DNA from: Orthonyx spaldingii
Taxonomy: Eukaryota > Chordata > Aves > Passeriformes > Orthonychidae
DNA: 64,000 nt
Direction: 5' to 3'
Assembly: GCA_013397795.1 (NCBI GenBank)
Contig: VZTJ01001735.1
Span: 1,060,466 to 1,124,465 of the forward strand
Under the pieces are notes generated by a model. That model saw nothing but the letters and a program-made list of their open reading frames with translations. It had not been told where the DNA came from and did no database searches. The first letter of the stretch is position 1. Each line of letters opens with the position of its first letter. Below, one piece after another: positions 1 to 13,222 of this stretch. The translations under genes and the position numbers were made by a program.

Positions 1-628
1 TGTGAGAGGAACAGTTCTGCAGACTCCAAGGATGGTGAAGGACAAGAGGGAAGAGGTGCTGTATCAGGTAGTCACCTGCAGCCCATGGGAAGCCCATACT
101 ATAGCAGGCTCCTGGAAGGACACATGACCCCATGGAGACAGGAGCACACACTGGAGCAGGTTTGCTGTCAGGACTTGTGACACCATAGGGGACTCAACGC
201 TGAAGAAGCTGGTTACAGAACAGCACTTCATGGGAAAAATGGGACCCCACACTGGGGCAAAAGAGGAAGGAGGAGGAAGGAGCAGCAGAAACAACAAGAT
301 AAACTGACCATAACCCCATTCCCCATCTCTCTGTGCTACTGGGTAGGAGGAGGTAGAGAATCAGTGCTAAAGTTAGGCCTGGGAAGGAGGGAGGGGTGGG
401 GGAGAAGGAGTTTAAGATTTTTTTTATTTCTCATTATCCTACTCTGATTTTGATTGGTAAAATTTCAAATAATTTCCCCAAGATTTTGATTTTACCTGTG
501 ATGGTAATCATTAAGGGATCTCTCTCTGTCCCTATCTCAATCCATCTCTCCCCGCGTCCAGCTGAGGAGGGGAGAGATAGAATAGCTTTGGTGAACACTT
601 GACACCTAGCAAAGTTCAAATCACCATA
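1..628 (+). mobile_element. Endogenous retrovirus LTR region, left edge cut by the window
   Basis: The stretch resembles, from memory of bird genomes, a widespread avian ERV long terminal repeat, probably ERVL-like; the family name is not certain. Landmarks in order are degenerate repeats of roughly 50 bp built around 'cacactggagcagg' (about 140-265), a GA-rich stretch (about 255-290), 'aaactgaccataacccc' near 300-320, a GGAGG-rich block (about 345-410), 'ttatttctcattatcctactctg' near 423-446, and a tail with 'ccagctgaggagggga' ending near 'gttcaaatcaccataa' at 614-629. It looks old and mutated. No gag, pol or env coding is visible, and any remainder of the element lies left of the window. 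The open frames here (64-297 minus, 396-602 plus) have no recognisable product. Confidence 0.55.
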
Positions 629-3600
629 AACCTAAAAGTTAAAGATTCGATCCTCAGTGTACGAAGAACAAAGTGTCTATGTAGAACCCTGTCAATTTAA
701 TGTTGGGAACGGTCATCTATATTTCTAGGGGAAGATCAGTTTAAAATGGAAGCAGCATTTATATTTTTCAACTGACAGTGGATTGATATGACCACTGACA
801 TGAATGGTTGGAAGTGCCTCATTCTTGATATGAGCACTTAGCTCCAACTTATGCTGTATCACAACATCAAGAAAATATCAGAATTGTTGCATCCTTCTTA
901 TTCCCTAGATGAGTAAACAGGCAAGAATGTATTCCTTTATCTAGATATATATATATATGCAAATGTAGCTACATACTTAGATATACTTAGATTTACACAC
1001 ACAAGAGGAAGGCAGAAGTAGATGCCTCTGGAGGAGATAGCATGACCTTTTTAGTGGTTTCCCAGGACAAGGTGATGTGTAATTCAAAGCATTGTCACAA
1101 ATCATAGAATTCCATTACTAAATAGCCCCTCTACCCCCAAAAATACACAAAACAGATTGTTCCTTTTGGGTAGAATAAAAGATTGATTGTCATGTGTGAT
1201 TAATTTGGACACTTGAAAAAGTTTCAAATGTTGATCCCGAAGTTTAGTTTGACAAAAGTAAAGACTAGACCATTCTAAAATCATCACAAAGTGTATTCAG
1301 CTTTCAGGTCCCAAGTATAGCAGTGAGTTGCAAGTCAGCTTAATTCTCTGCTGCAGAACAAAGAGTAATTTCTACTGAAAACTTCTCAATGGATATGTAG
1401 ATGAGAGATGCCATGTTGCTGAAATATTCAGAAGCTGATACCCATACCAAGAGAAATTCTGTAATGTAAAACATATCACTACCTTATTTTATTTTTTTTT
1501 AATTTCTTGCTCTGGGGTTTCTCCCTCAATAAATTGCCTCCTTGACTGCTGGCTTCTGGAAAATCCTTTGGTCTGCTTGGCTTCCCAGCTGCATAGGATA
1601 TTCCCAGTCTCTCAGACATAAATAAAAAGAGTTGCCTGTAGCTCTACCTAGCCTGATTGGCACATATGGCAATTGATTAACTACAAGTGACATTGGGCGA
1701 CTGTCATCAAATACAGCTTTTTTTCTAAGTTCCTAATGAAACGATGGACTTTCCCCTTCAGGGCAGAATCATCCATTAGGCCCATGTGGTCTGAGCTGAA
1801 GGCTCTGTAGGTTCCCGTGTAGTAGTGTAATAACCTTCTTACGGAGCAGTGACAGAGACTTCTCTGTGAGATGAATGATTTAGAGAAATGACCTGCTTTG
1901 TCTTACTTACAAGAGTAATTTGGAATTAGTTGTACTGTTGACAGTTGTCTACCTTCCTTCTGACACTTCAGCTCCCCTTAAATTTCTCAGTGCACAATTG
2001 TTCTGCCCACCAAAAGTCATGTCACAATTGGAACACTTTCTGCTTCTGTAGTATCTTCTCTCAGAACAACTTTGAAAGATGTTTTATGGAAAGTAGTGAT
2101 ACTTGTAAGCAACAGAACAAGTCTTTTGAAAGCATTCAGGAAGCCACATATTGATACATAGGTAAAAGCAGTCTGTAATAGTGCCAGTTTATGATGGTTT
2201 TATTTTTTTGTTTTATCTGTTGGTTTAACTTTTTCTGAAGGCCTAGTAAAAGATTTGTGTACTTTGAATCTCTCAGCTTTTTCCAGCAACAAGTGTGATA
2301 AAATCTCTCTTTGCCAAGTTTCGTTCTTTAAAAATGAGCATCTGGCAGTGGGCTATTGAGGTCTGTTCCATTGTCTTTTTCTGTTTGTGCTGCCTATGTG
2401 ATCTGTGTATTGTCTATATGGGGATTCCTCAAATCTGAGAAACTTGGTGGATAATATAGTCAGATGTTGCTGAAGTGGCAGGTTTTTTATTCAGCATCAC
2501 TACAGGTACAGATAACGGGACGGACTTGCCTTCCACGTTTCTGAATATGTTCCTGTAAAGAGAATAAGTAATCCATCATCCTCCATCATCTGAGGCCTGT
2601 AGAATTGTGATTATTTTCTTATCGTGGCACAGTAGAGATAGATTTCCAAAACTGGGCCTAAGAAAAAGTGAAAAATTTTGTCAGTCCTTAATACTTCACT
2701 CTTAAAAATTAAAGTCAATATTCTCTGAATTGTTAAGGGTTTGTAATGTTTTGCAAAGTATCCATAACAATGAACAGTCCTTCTGGTCCTATCTAGTCCT
2801 GCTTTCTATAAATTATGTTTTCTTTGAAAAAACAAAAAGTGGCTTGAGTACCGGGAGGAACATTTGCATTAATAAGTCTAAATGAAGGCAAGGCAGTTAT
2901 CATTCCACATTTTATCTTAAGCTACTACTGTTCTGTCAACATAAAAACTTCTTCAACCCATTCATCACCCTTTTTTTTCATGTTTAAAGACAAATCTAAA
3001 TGAAATGCATCTTAACTAGCCCTGGCTGTTTAAAAGCTAGGAATGAAGTCCAAGCCATTTAACAGTGACATAAATGGTCTTGTTTGCTTAGATTCTTAGT
3101 CAGACATTTAACTTCCACTCTGATTTTAGTCACTTATGCATATTCAAGGGCCTCTGTCATCACTGAAACCTTAAAAATGGGTCTTTGCCTTGACACTCCT
3201 ATTCTTGAATTCCAGAGGTCAAGGTCCATGAAACCATCCCTGTCCCTCGGCACATATCCTTGCAAATTGGACCAAGTCTTTACCCGCTAATAGTCCAAGT
3301 TCACATTCAAATTGAGCATGAAAAAAAATAAAATCCAAGGCTTCTGTTTAAAATCCTGATGTTGCTGATGTTGGATGTTATCCTACTCATGGACAGAGGG
3401 CGATGCAGGAGAGAGTTTGGTTTGGATAAGGATGGTCCTGCCCTCTGCAATTCTCATCCCAGATTTCCCACTGTCAAGGACTGGAAATACACTCCCAGAA
3501 CATACAGATGACCTTTTTTTTCTCTAGTAATGTCCCGCCCTAGATGGATGCTGGGTGTATAACAATGTGTTTTTGAATAGCAGCTTGTGAGCATATGCTG

Positions 3601-6600
3601 CATTTTCCAGTTTGGTGTGGAATTAAGACAAAATCTTCTCAATGATTGGGTGGGATATAGAGAGCATCTTGGAGGACATTTCACAGGAGAGATCTTGTTT
3701 GCTGAACATCAGAAAGGTAGTGCACAAATTCATATCAGATTTTTTTTTCTTGCTTGCTCAAAACAGTTGCACATATGCTGAAGGAAACAAAACGATTGGT
3801 GTGAGAGTTTCCAGAGAGATCAGTGGCATCAAGATTTTTCAAGTAAACACATGTTGCAAAAGGCAGACTTTGAGAGATTAGCACTAGTCTGGATACATTA
3901 ATTTTTCTCCTAACAAGGACACCAATCTCTTTCAAGAATCCTAATTGTTCCTACTCAGAAGTCATTAAAATTTGTATATTGTATTATACTGTGAGTTCAT
4001 CTAATTTAAATGTGAAAATTTTGTAAACATCAGTATTATATTACATTCCATTCACTCATTTGATCCTCTAGTACATTAGAGGGTGGAAATACACATGCAT
4101 TGAATTTTTGAGATTTTATTTTAAGGACTGCTTTAATGAATTCTTAATTACATTATTCAAAAGGCCCATTATTCAGCATTCATCTCACTTCTAAATGAAA
4201 GTCTTTACCTGACATGTGAATGAAATGAGTCTAAATGCTTTCCATGCCACCTAGGGATTCGTAATAGACTTCTTGCTGAATGGCAGCAGCTGGTTTTCTT
4301 TCTGGTTTAAATTTTTGTGGATTATTTGCAGAGATGGACAGGTATGAAATACTCATCTGTACCAAACATCAGTAAAACCTCCAAAAGTCTCACCAGATGT
4401 AATGCAGCCACAATGCTTCAGACTGTTGAAAGAGATAAAAGCTAGAGATAAAAACATTTATAACATTTCTAAGATTTTCAAATATATTGTATAGTTCTCA
4501 ACAATTCTATTTTGTGTGGGAAAAGCCCCTTATTAAATATAATATTTTCTTCTTTTTTATGGTTCACCATGAAAAAAGTTGGTGAATATTATAGAAGGAA
4601 TTGAGACCTGGTTTTTTAAAAGTGGTAACTTGATACTTTTTCTCATTCCCCATGTATTTCAGTAGAACTAATATCTGGTATTAAATTTGGAAAAGAGCTT
4701 AAGAGCTCAAAATACTCCAGCAGTTTAAACAGCAACTTGCAATGAGTACATGCATGGCTGGTCATTACACACATTGGGCCAAATTTCTCCATGTCTCAGT
4801 CCATATTTGATCCCAGTCAGAAACTGTATCGTATGCAAGGGCAGTTTGCTCCAGAATGAATCCAGAATGAATAGTAGAGCACTACCCATCCCCTAGAAAG
4901 TCTGAGGTAGTTTAAGGGGATAAAATTATATAGTTATATTCAAAACCCTAGTAACATCTTTCTTTATAACATACTTATTGGCTTCACTGAGAGTTTTGCC
5001 TACATAAAGACTGCAGATTTTCAGACATTTTCAGAAATTGTCTGAAAAAAAAATAGCCTGGAAAAAATAATCCTTCTACTGGTTTATCAGAAAAAATTTC
5101 AAATGCAACATTAATACTCAGGAAATATGTATACTGTATGCCTGTAATTGATTATTTGCCTACTTGTTCATTCTAAATGTGAAAAAAATATTTCTAATGG
5201 AAAGAACTTTACTTAGAGCATTGAAATTATCATTGGCTAGACACCACAGTACTACTATCTCAATCCTTGTGAAAGGACTAAAATATTCATCTCCCAAAGA
5301 TTAAGATTGTCTGTTTCACTTGCACTACAAAGATAACAAGCTTCCTCATTCCAGATTAACGTCATAGATAAATTATTGTATGCATTCTATTCTTAGCCAT
5401 CTGTTTTCTAGAACCACTTTTGCAAAACAATCCATATTAAAGCCTTTGGAGTGCTCTTGCAGACCTTAGATCAACTTTTAAAGTACATTTCTTAAACCAT
5501 ATTTTGTTTTTCATACATATAGATGGAGCTTTGCTAGGATCAAGGCATTGTAGGATATATCACGACCTTTCCCCCTACCTGATTATGAAAAAGACTGTGA
5601 AATTTAATATGCTGCTTTAATTCCAGACCATTATTTAGGGCTCAGTACTGAAAGGTGCTGAGCACGTCTCATGAAGTGCCCAGTGCTGCCAATTCCCACC
5701 GGCTGTCTTGCTTATCGCCGAGCAGGACTGTGTTAATAATACAAAACCCCCAGCAGTTGTGTGGCATAGTCAGGCATTGGTTAATGAAGCAACTGCACTA
5801 CCAAGCAGGCTGAACCACCTACCCATAAAAAAAAAATAACATTTTAGAATGCCTAAGAAATCTGGGATGAAAAAACACATTATCTACTCTTCTAATAAGT
5901 AAAATGCATGAGTGCTGCTCACAGGGACTCCCATTCATCCAGCCTAAAGCTCCCGTCTCTAAGAGGGATTGAAGTGCATCCTTGAGGAGCCACATCACAT
6001 TGTGCCTCTTATGCATAGCAGGTATTCCAACATTGACCAACAATCATTCTTTGAAGCTGATTTCTCAATGAAGTACTGGTTTTGTCCCAGTTAAACTGAA
6101 AACCACATAAATAGCCATGTGGAAAATAATAATAAAATTAAACAAATACATCCAGTGGCAGTTACAATGCATTAAGGTATGTTTATTAAGTCACCGCTTT
6201 CGGATTTGTTCACTCAGCCAATTTTCTCTTTTTCATTGTTTCCCCTGTAGATCCCATTTACCCGTCTTACAGCTCAGTTTATTTTTATGCACATCATTAA
6301 GCAAAATGAAATCTCAAATTCTCTTTAAAGGTTCTGGAATGAGACACATCTAATTCTCAAAATATTTAAAATATGAGTAACTTCTCGAGGGTGAAATGTA
6401 TTCCCCCAAAAGCAGACCCAAGGAACATGCTCTAAGTCTTCAGTGCACACCAGGTACACTTCAAGACCATAAACTGACACTTCTGCAAAGCATCAGACTA
6501 GGTAAAAAGCTCCCTAATCTCACTGAATTCTATCAGTTCAATGGAAATCAGACAGGGCTACTGTCTACCCAAAATACTTAGGTTGCAGCCTATTGTGTCT

Positions 6601-9600
6601 CTCAATGTTTAACATAATTATTACAACAATGTTTCAGTAAAGTATGGAAAACTTGAGAGCAATGAAAAATTAAAGACAAAATCCACAAAGACACCATAGA
6701 ACTCTTAAGTAGGGACACAGAGCAGTTAAAAATGCAAGCTTCATAGATCAAGCAAGGGAAGAAATAAAACAGAGCACAAGTTTCACAAAGTTTAATTGCA
6801 AAAAGATATTTTAATACTTGGAAACATGTTTCATGCAATTGCTATCAAAACTCATACAAATATGCAGCTCTGATCGTGTTTCTGCTGCCATGTCACAGTG
6901 CAAAACCACTTTTTTTGATTAGGAACATGAAAACTTGTTTTCAGCTTCCTGATATATAATTTGTATAGAAGTTAAAGGGTAATTTTGAGTACTTAAAGAA
7001 TACAAAGAGGAATTTCTATTGACATTAAGGTCTTCCTAAGTCTTATATGAATTAGTATGTGATCATAGTTCTGAGTCAAATATCTATTAGCTTTTCACTA
7101 ACACACATCAATAAGATTTTCAGTGCTTTGAAAGCTTATATGTATAAAGCAAACAAAAAGTCGACATCTTTCCATTCTTTTTTGATGGCTAGGAAAGAAG
7201 AGCTGATGAGATATTGCATCAGATATTTTTAGTATTCTGATTTTTTAAAGCATATTTCCCATTTTTTAGATGCATTTTTCTATATTTCACATATGTAAGG
7301 TTATAAAGAAAGCTGATGATGCTGATGAAGCAGGATGTAGTTGTGTTTAAGACATTCCAAGAGAAAACGTTTCCTGTTTTTGATCATTTCTAAAATCCAT
7401 AATAACAGATTTGACTCATTTCCCACTACTTCAACTTTCCATTGGAGAAATTAAGTCCCTTTGTATTATACCTTGCTGGGTAGATAGAAGATACGGGTGG
7501 TCCTTCTATCAATCAAAACTGTAATTACCTTTCCCAATTGCCTCTGATATTTTATTCAAAAAGTATTATGACTCCTAGGCATTACATATGTGATGGTTGT
7601 TTTTATTGTTAATAATAATACTAATGGGATTTTTGATCCAGTGTATGCAATCCTATATGGCCTTTCTTCACTTCTTCATTCCCTCTCTGTCTTTCGAGAG
7701 TTTTTAAAAATTATTTTAGGGTAGTTCTGTGGACTAATGCTAATATAAGCTGCGTAAAACTCACAATAAACTCTCACCCATTCTTTCAGAATTCACAGCA
7801 CATATGTTATCCTGACTTCTTTGCAGAAGATTTGAGGTACAATCATATAATGCAGAAATAATTCGTTATTAACCAGGCTCTCTGACTGCACTAATAATGA
7901 TAAATGTGAGCAAAAAGAACTTAAGAAGAACCACTTGATATGATAAAGGATAGTTCTTTTATTATTATCATGTATAATTTCCCATCTTCCCCTGTAAAAA
8001 AGAAATTTATAGCCATTTCCTGCATGTACGTTTTCCATTTCAGTTTGACAATCCTCAGCTTTTTTACCTCAGCAGTACCTTTGTCACTGGAACTGAGCAT
8101 TTGAAACTTATTTCTAATTTGATAAAATATACATATGGCATTAGCATGCTAGAGGTAAAAGGTACTAACATCAAAGTCTGCACAGCTCACATTAGAATGA
8201 TTTTAAACAAGCATTATATATTTATTTAGCAGAGAAAGAAGGAAGTCTCTTAGAAGCAGTGTAAAGGATCTTAATTTTACTAAATGTTTCAGTAAAGCAA
8301 TTGAATTAATCTTCTTACCAATAACTTCACTTAGTAGTCCAACTTAAAAACAGTTGTCACGTATTTAGCAGTTTGGATGTGGTTGCAAAACAGGTGCATT
8401 GTTGCACTGCAACCCTGAAGGAGTTAAAGGACATACATGCTTATGATATCTTTAAAATTTCAACTTAAGAATTATTGATGGATGTAAAGCTACTCACTCA
8501 AAATCATCTAACCTTCTTAACTGGTTAAAAGAGTTTAATCCTCTCAGTTATTAGGAGACCTTTGAAGTGAAACAGTGAAATTCACTCCTTCTGCCTGTTT
8601 TGAAAATTTTCATTGAGTGTAGACTAAATCACAGGGAAGTTTCAGCTGCAGCACTTCATCTGCAGAGTAAGCTGTGGATTACTTAGTTGAACTTTGCTCC
8701 AGTCAAGACTTTGTAGTGCTTATAAATCTTGAATCCATCTAAGTTCACCTTAAATTAGCCTTGCAAAAACAATCTCTAAACTTCAAGTGTCTGCTTGGTG
8801 GTTTCTGGCTAGGTGCCATGCAGAAGCTAGGACACTGATTAATTGTCTTTGTTTCTTAAAAATACCTCATATTTTATTAAAAATAAAATATCATGGAATA
8901 CACACTTTTGCTTTTCACTTCATAAAACAACAGTGTTGGCGGGTTCTATGCAGACCATTGGCAAATACATTGCATTTTGGAAATTAAATAGAAGAGGAAC
9001 TTGAAAGCTTTATAAGTCCTGAAAACCTTATTGCACAATAATGCCACTACTGCATGAACAGCCTGGGATGGGGCCAAACAAGCATGCCAAGATACAACAG
9101 ATTTTTCAATTTTCCGGCAAATAGAAACAAATTCTGGTTTCAGAAGGTGTACTCGACAAACACTTCTCAATGTGTTTCTGATTTGTGGTAAGAATGTTTT
9201 TACTGCTGGTGCCCTGTACTTTTGAGACATTTATTTCCTAAAAGAAAGATTCCTTTCTATAAACCTCAACTGTCTGTTTTTTCAAAGCAATTTAAAATCA
9301 AACACACAAATAAAATTTTTAACATATGGAAGCCTTCGTATAGAGACTTACGTATTCCAAGTTAAAATTGTTTTATAAACTGTAATGCTTTGCAGATGAA
9401 AACACTGAGAAGATGACTGTTTTTAACAGTAATGCTTTTTGACAGTGTTAAACCTTGTTTTAGTAATTGACATAAAAATGTTTGGTGGCTTTAAAATGGA
9501 CCATTAATAAAAATGGCATGTTTTAAGTTTTAAAAATTTTACTTAATACTGTGAAGTTGTATAGAATTACAAATATAATATAGTCTTTTTTTTAAGAAAA

Positions 9601-10118
9601 TAATATTTTATTTCTCTATTCTAAAAAACAATGGAGATGTATCTTTAAAGCTTGTCCTTTTTTATAATAAGTATCTTACAGGTTGAATTTGAGTTTGGAT
9701 TGTTTTATAGCCATATAATATATGTATTTTATTTCTTTTTTTTCAAGTTAGTACTTATCTTCTCCACTGGCTGGCTTTTCTCATAAGCTTTTAACTTGTG
9801 CTGTACATAGAGACATTTGTTATTTAAACATTAGCAGACTATTAGCTTGTACACTGAATACTTTTAAGATGTGTGTATAGACAGCTCCAAAGTATTTTTG
9901 GAATAGTAAACATTAATTTAGAGGAATGTTGTAATCTTAAAGAACTGTTCTTAGGAAGTGGATCTTTTAAACTTCATCTGATTAAAGAATTTGTTGAGCT
10001 TTTTATTCCCCCGCTTTAAAAATAGACAACGGTTTCTCTGGGAATATTTTCCTCAAAATCTACAATAGTTTACTACATTTTCAGTCAAGTTTTGATATCA
10101 CATTTTGTATGAAAAAGA
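629..10118. other. AT-rich spacer without recognisable genes
   Basis: About 9.5 kb of AT-rich sequence. All open frames are below 95 codons and none looks like a known protein. Visible small structures are a short (TA)n run near 946-958, a 12-bp tandem duplication (ccagaatgaatc) around 4852-4876, and scattered A and T runs. An 'aatcatagaat' at about 1102-1112 resembles a CR1 tail but has no CR1 sequence beside it. Confidence 0.6.
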
Positions 10119-11160
10119 TCACAGAATCACAGAATTAACTAGGTTAGAAAAGAACTTTGAGATCATCAAGTCCAACCTCTGACCTAACACCACCTTATCA
10201 ACTAGACCATGGCACTGAGTGCCACATCCAGTCTTTTTTAAAACACCTCCAGGGACGGTAACACCACCTCCCTGGGCAGCCCATTCCAATGTCCAATCAC
10301 CCTTTCTGGGAAGAATTTTTTTTCCTGATGTCCAGCCTAAACTTCTCCTGGCACAGCTTAAGGTTGTCCTCTTGTCCTGTCTCTGGTTGCCTGGGAGAAG
10401 AGATCGACCCCCACCTGGCTACAGCCTCCTTTCAGGTGGTTGTAGGGAGCAATAAGGTCTCCCCTGAGCCTCCTCTTCTCCAGGCTAAACAACTCCAGCT
10501 CCCTCAGCAGCTCCTCATTGGGCTTGTGTTCCATACCCTTCACCAGCCTTATTGACGTTCTCTGGACACACTTCAGCATCTCAATGTCCTTCCTAAACTG
10601 GGGACCCGGAACTGGACACAGCTCGCGAGGTGTGGCCTCACCAGTGCTGAGTGCAGGAAAGGAATCACTTCTCTACTCCTGCTGGCCACACTATTTCTGA
10701 TCCAACCCAGGATGCCCTTGCCCTTCTTGGCCACCTGAGCACACAGTGGCTCATGTTCAGTCTGTCGTCAATCAGTACCCCCAAGTCCTTTTCTTCCTGA
10801 CCACTCCACCCACTCTGTCCCCAGCCTGTAGCACTGCAGGGGCTTATTGTGGCCAAAGTGTAGGATCTAGCACTTGATCTTGTTAAACCGCTTATTGGCC
10901 CATCATTCCAGCCTATCCAGGTCCCTCCACAGAGACCTCCTACCCTCCAATAGATCAACATTTGCACCCAGCTTGGTGTCATCTGCAGATTTGCTGATGG
11001 TGGACTCAATCCCCTCATCAATAAAGATATCAAACAAGACTAGTCACAACACTGATCCCTGGGGGACCTCACTAGAAACTCGCCACCAACTGAATGCAAC
11101 ATCATTCAACACCACTCTCTGGGCCCAGCAGCCAGCCTGTTTTTAACCCAGCAAAAAGTG
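10119..11160 (-). mobile_element. CR1 LINE, 5'-truncated, with partial reverse transcriptase
   Basis: This is a non-LTR retrotransposon of the avian CR1 family on the minus strand. Its 3' tail is at the left edge, where 'cacagaatcacagaat' is the complement of the CR1 terminal octamer. The following 3' UTR contains the usual blocks about grouped small insertions, such as 'ggcagcccattccaatg' and 'caggctaaacaactccag'. The right half encodes the end of ORF2. Read on the minus strand it gives a VPQGSVL motif near 11055-11080, an ADDTKLG motif (the catalytic FADD box with F changed to S) near 10975-11000, and EEKDLGVLIDDRLNMS near 10745-10800. These lie in different frames and stops occur between them, so the element is dead. 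The 5' end stops near 11160, a typical 5' truncation. Confidence 0.95.
10665..11033 (-). pseudogene. CR1 ORF2 reverse transcriptase C-terminal remnant
   Basis: A 122-codon minus-strand open frame covers part of the CR1 ORF2 remnant. The peptide changes register relative to real CR1 protein: its N-terminal part reads an alternative frame, while EEKDLGVLIDDRLNMS in its second half is genuine CR1 sequence. The DNA coding for ADDTKLG (near 10975-11000) is read out of frame here, so at least one frameshift separates the two. CR1 ORF2 normally has an endonuclease followed by a reverse transcriptase; only the RT end is present. I call it a broken piece and not a host gene. Confidence 0.85.
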
Positions 11161-11556
11161 GCCCTGAAACTATTACAATTTTGATGCACTAGTGCTGAAT
11201 ATACAGCAGGTAATAGTGTTTACGAAGAAATTAAGTGGAGGCTTTCTTTTAAGCATGTGTTTAAATCTCACTGGCTACTCCTCTGAGAGTCCTGCATAAG
11301 ACTTTTCAAGAGCTTCACTGCAATAAGTCATAAATTGATTTGCATCCTCCTATAGGCTGACTATGACTGTATGGACACCTAGTCTCTTTTAAAGTCAAAG
11401 GAAATAATGAAAATGAACTGATGACATAATGAGCTCATTTACATGGAAGACATGTCGATTTCATCCCTATGCTGGAATCTTACAATGGGGACAGTGTTCA
11501 TTCCCCATGCAACAGCTATCTTAAACACCAACTGTTTGAAAGAAAGAAAAATGGTA

Positions 11557-11574
11557 AACAACAACAACAACAAC
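11557..11574. repeat. (AAC)n microsatellite
   Basis: Six AAC units followed directly by a C run. Short and of ordinary type. Confidence 0.85.
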
Positions 11575-13202
11575 CCCCCAATAGATGCTAAACTAAGAGC
11601 ACTAACTGGATCCTTTTTTGGGGAATTCCAATGACAATTTTTTATTGCTGCCAGAGTGACAGTAGAGCTCAGTCACTGACCATGAGGAAAAATAGAAGCA
11701 GAAACAGAGGAAGCAAACACAGGTGCCAAGTGACTGATCTGTCTCAGTAGGTAAACAGGCAAAAGGAAAGTTTAAAAAGGAAAACATTCAGAACAGGGGT
11801 GTGATCAGAGAGCCACAGAGGCTGCGGTTACACATGCATTGGCGGGTCTGCTTCAGCCTACTTAGGCTTGGTTCCTGCAGTCTACAACTCATTCCCTCCC
11901 TCCTCCCCTTCCCTGTGCTGGTACCACTGTTTGTACAGCTGCATGGTGAACACAGTCAGGGACGTGGACTCAGTAAAAAATGACCAACCAGAAATGGATC
12001 AGCTCCCCTTCTGATTTACTTCAGAGCCCCACAGCTGGTATTGCTGGCATAGCAGAGGCCATGATGTGGGAACGAGATTGTGCAGCTGAGAGAAGCTGTT
12101 GAAGAAAGCAATATCACTGTAAAGCAAACCAACCTAATTCACATAGCACGGTCACATCCTGTGGCTCAGAAAACTGTGTGTGGCTGTCCCTCCAGCATTC
12201 TTCCTGATAATATGTCTTAGCTACTGGAAATCTTTTTTTTTTTTTTAGATTAAGGCACATAAATCAGCATCTAGTACTTACAGCATGGAACTTAGTTTCC
12301 TAGGTTGCTGTCATAATCTACAGGGATATAGGAATCTTTTCCAATTGCTGAAATGTAGGCCGCCAAGTGTCATCTGAAAACGCCGAAGATAACACACCCA
12401 ATGTCTGCCAGCTAGCTCCAGAAGGGTGTAGATCCACCACACCACATATATCAGTCTTCTGTAGATGTCACAGACAGCCAAAGGGTCGTCAAATGATGCT
12501 AGTCATCTCTGCTTATGCAGCTGAACTTAACACCCAAGGGGCATAAAGATGTCTAAACAGGATTTTAAATTAGATATCTACAACTGGAAGCTCCCATGAG
12601 GTAATAGCACCATTCCATTGCCTAAGTATATGGATCAGCTTATTTTTTGAAGTGCCTTGAGATCTTTCTATGGGGCTGGCAAATTCTCCACAGAACCTAT
12701 GGAATACCTGTGCCTTTTTGTAGAGGTCAGACAGGAAGTCCTAGGACATCTCAGCTGATATGAGGTCCAAGTCAGTTAGACTCTACTCTTTAATTTTTTG
12801 TTGGTTGCAGGCTGGGATCAGTTTTCATTTACTCCTTACTCATATACTGTCAGTTCTTATCAGCATCTCTCTATTTATTTATGGTTAATACAGATGATCA
12901 ACCATACAATAGATATTGGATGGCCTTGCTCATGGGATTTCACTAGATGACTTCCTTAAGTTCCATCAGTGCATGAGTTTTAATAGCCTTCATCAGTGTT
13001 TTATGTATTTCATTGTAAAAGCACTGAAAAATTCCCCTCAGACTTGCTGAACTTTAAGGCATGAGAAAGAAAATGGATATAATCTGTTTCACCAAGTTTC
13101 TTACCATTAAATTAAGATGATGGTTGTTTCTTTTTAATCTGTAGGGGCCCTTAGAGAAGAAAGCAGCATATCTTGAGGAGCTGATTTGTCTGGCAGTAAA
13201 AG

Positions 13203-13222
13203 CAAAACAAAACAAAACAAAA
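13203..13222. repeat. (AAAAC)n microsatellite
   Basis: About four CAAAA units in a row, flanked by unique AT-rich sequence. Confidence 0.85.

Noticed and set aside
1102..1112. CR1 tail-like 'aatcatagaat'
   Set aside because: No CR1 3' UTR sequence adjoins it on either side.
8380..8415. Two-step hairpin around ggttgca / tgcaacc
   Set aside because: The stems are only 7 and 5 bp with a large one-sided bulge, too weak for a microRNA precursor.
10665..11033. 122-codon minus-strand frame as a host gene
   Set aside because: It lies in a CR1 remnant, with CR1 motifs present in more than one frame.
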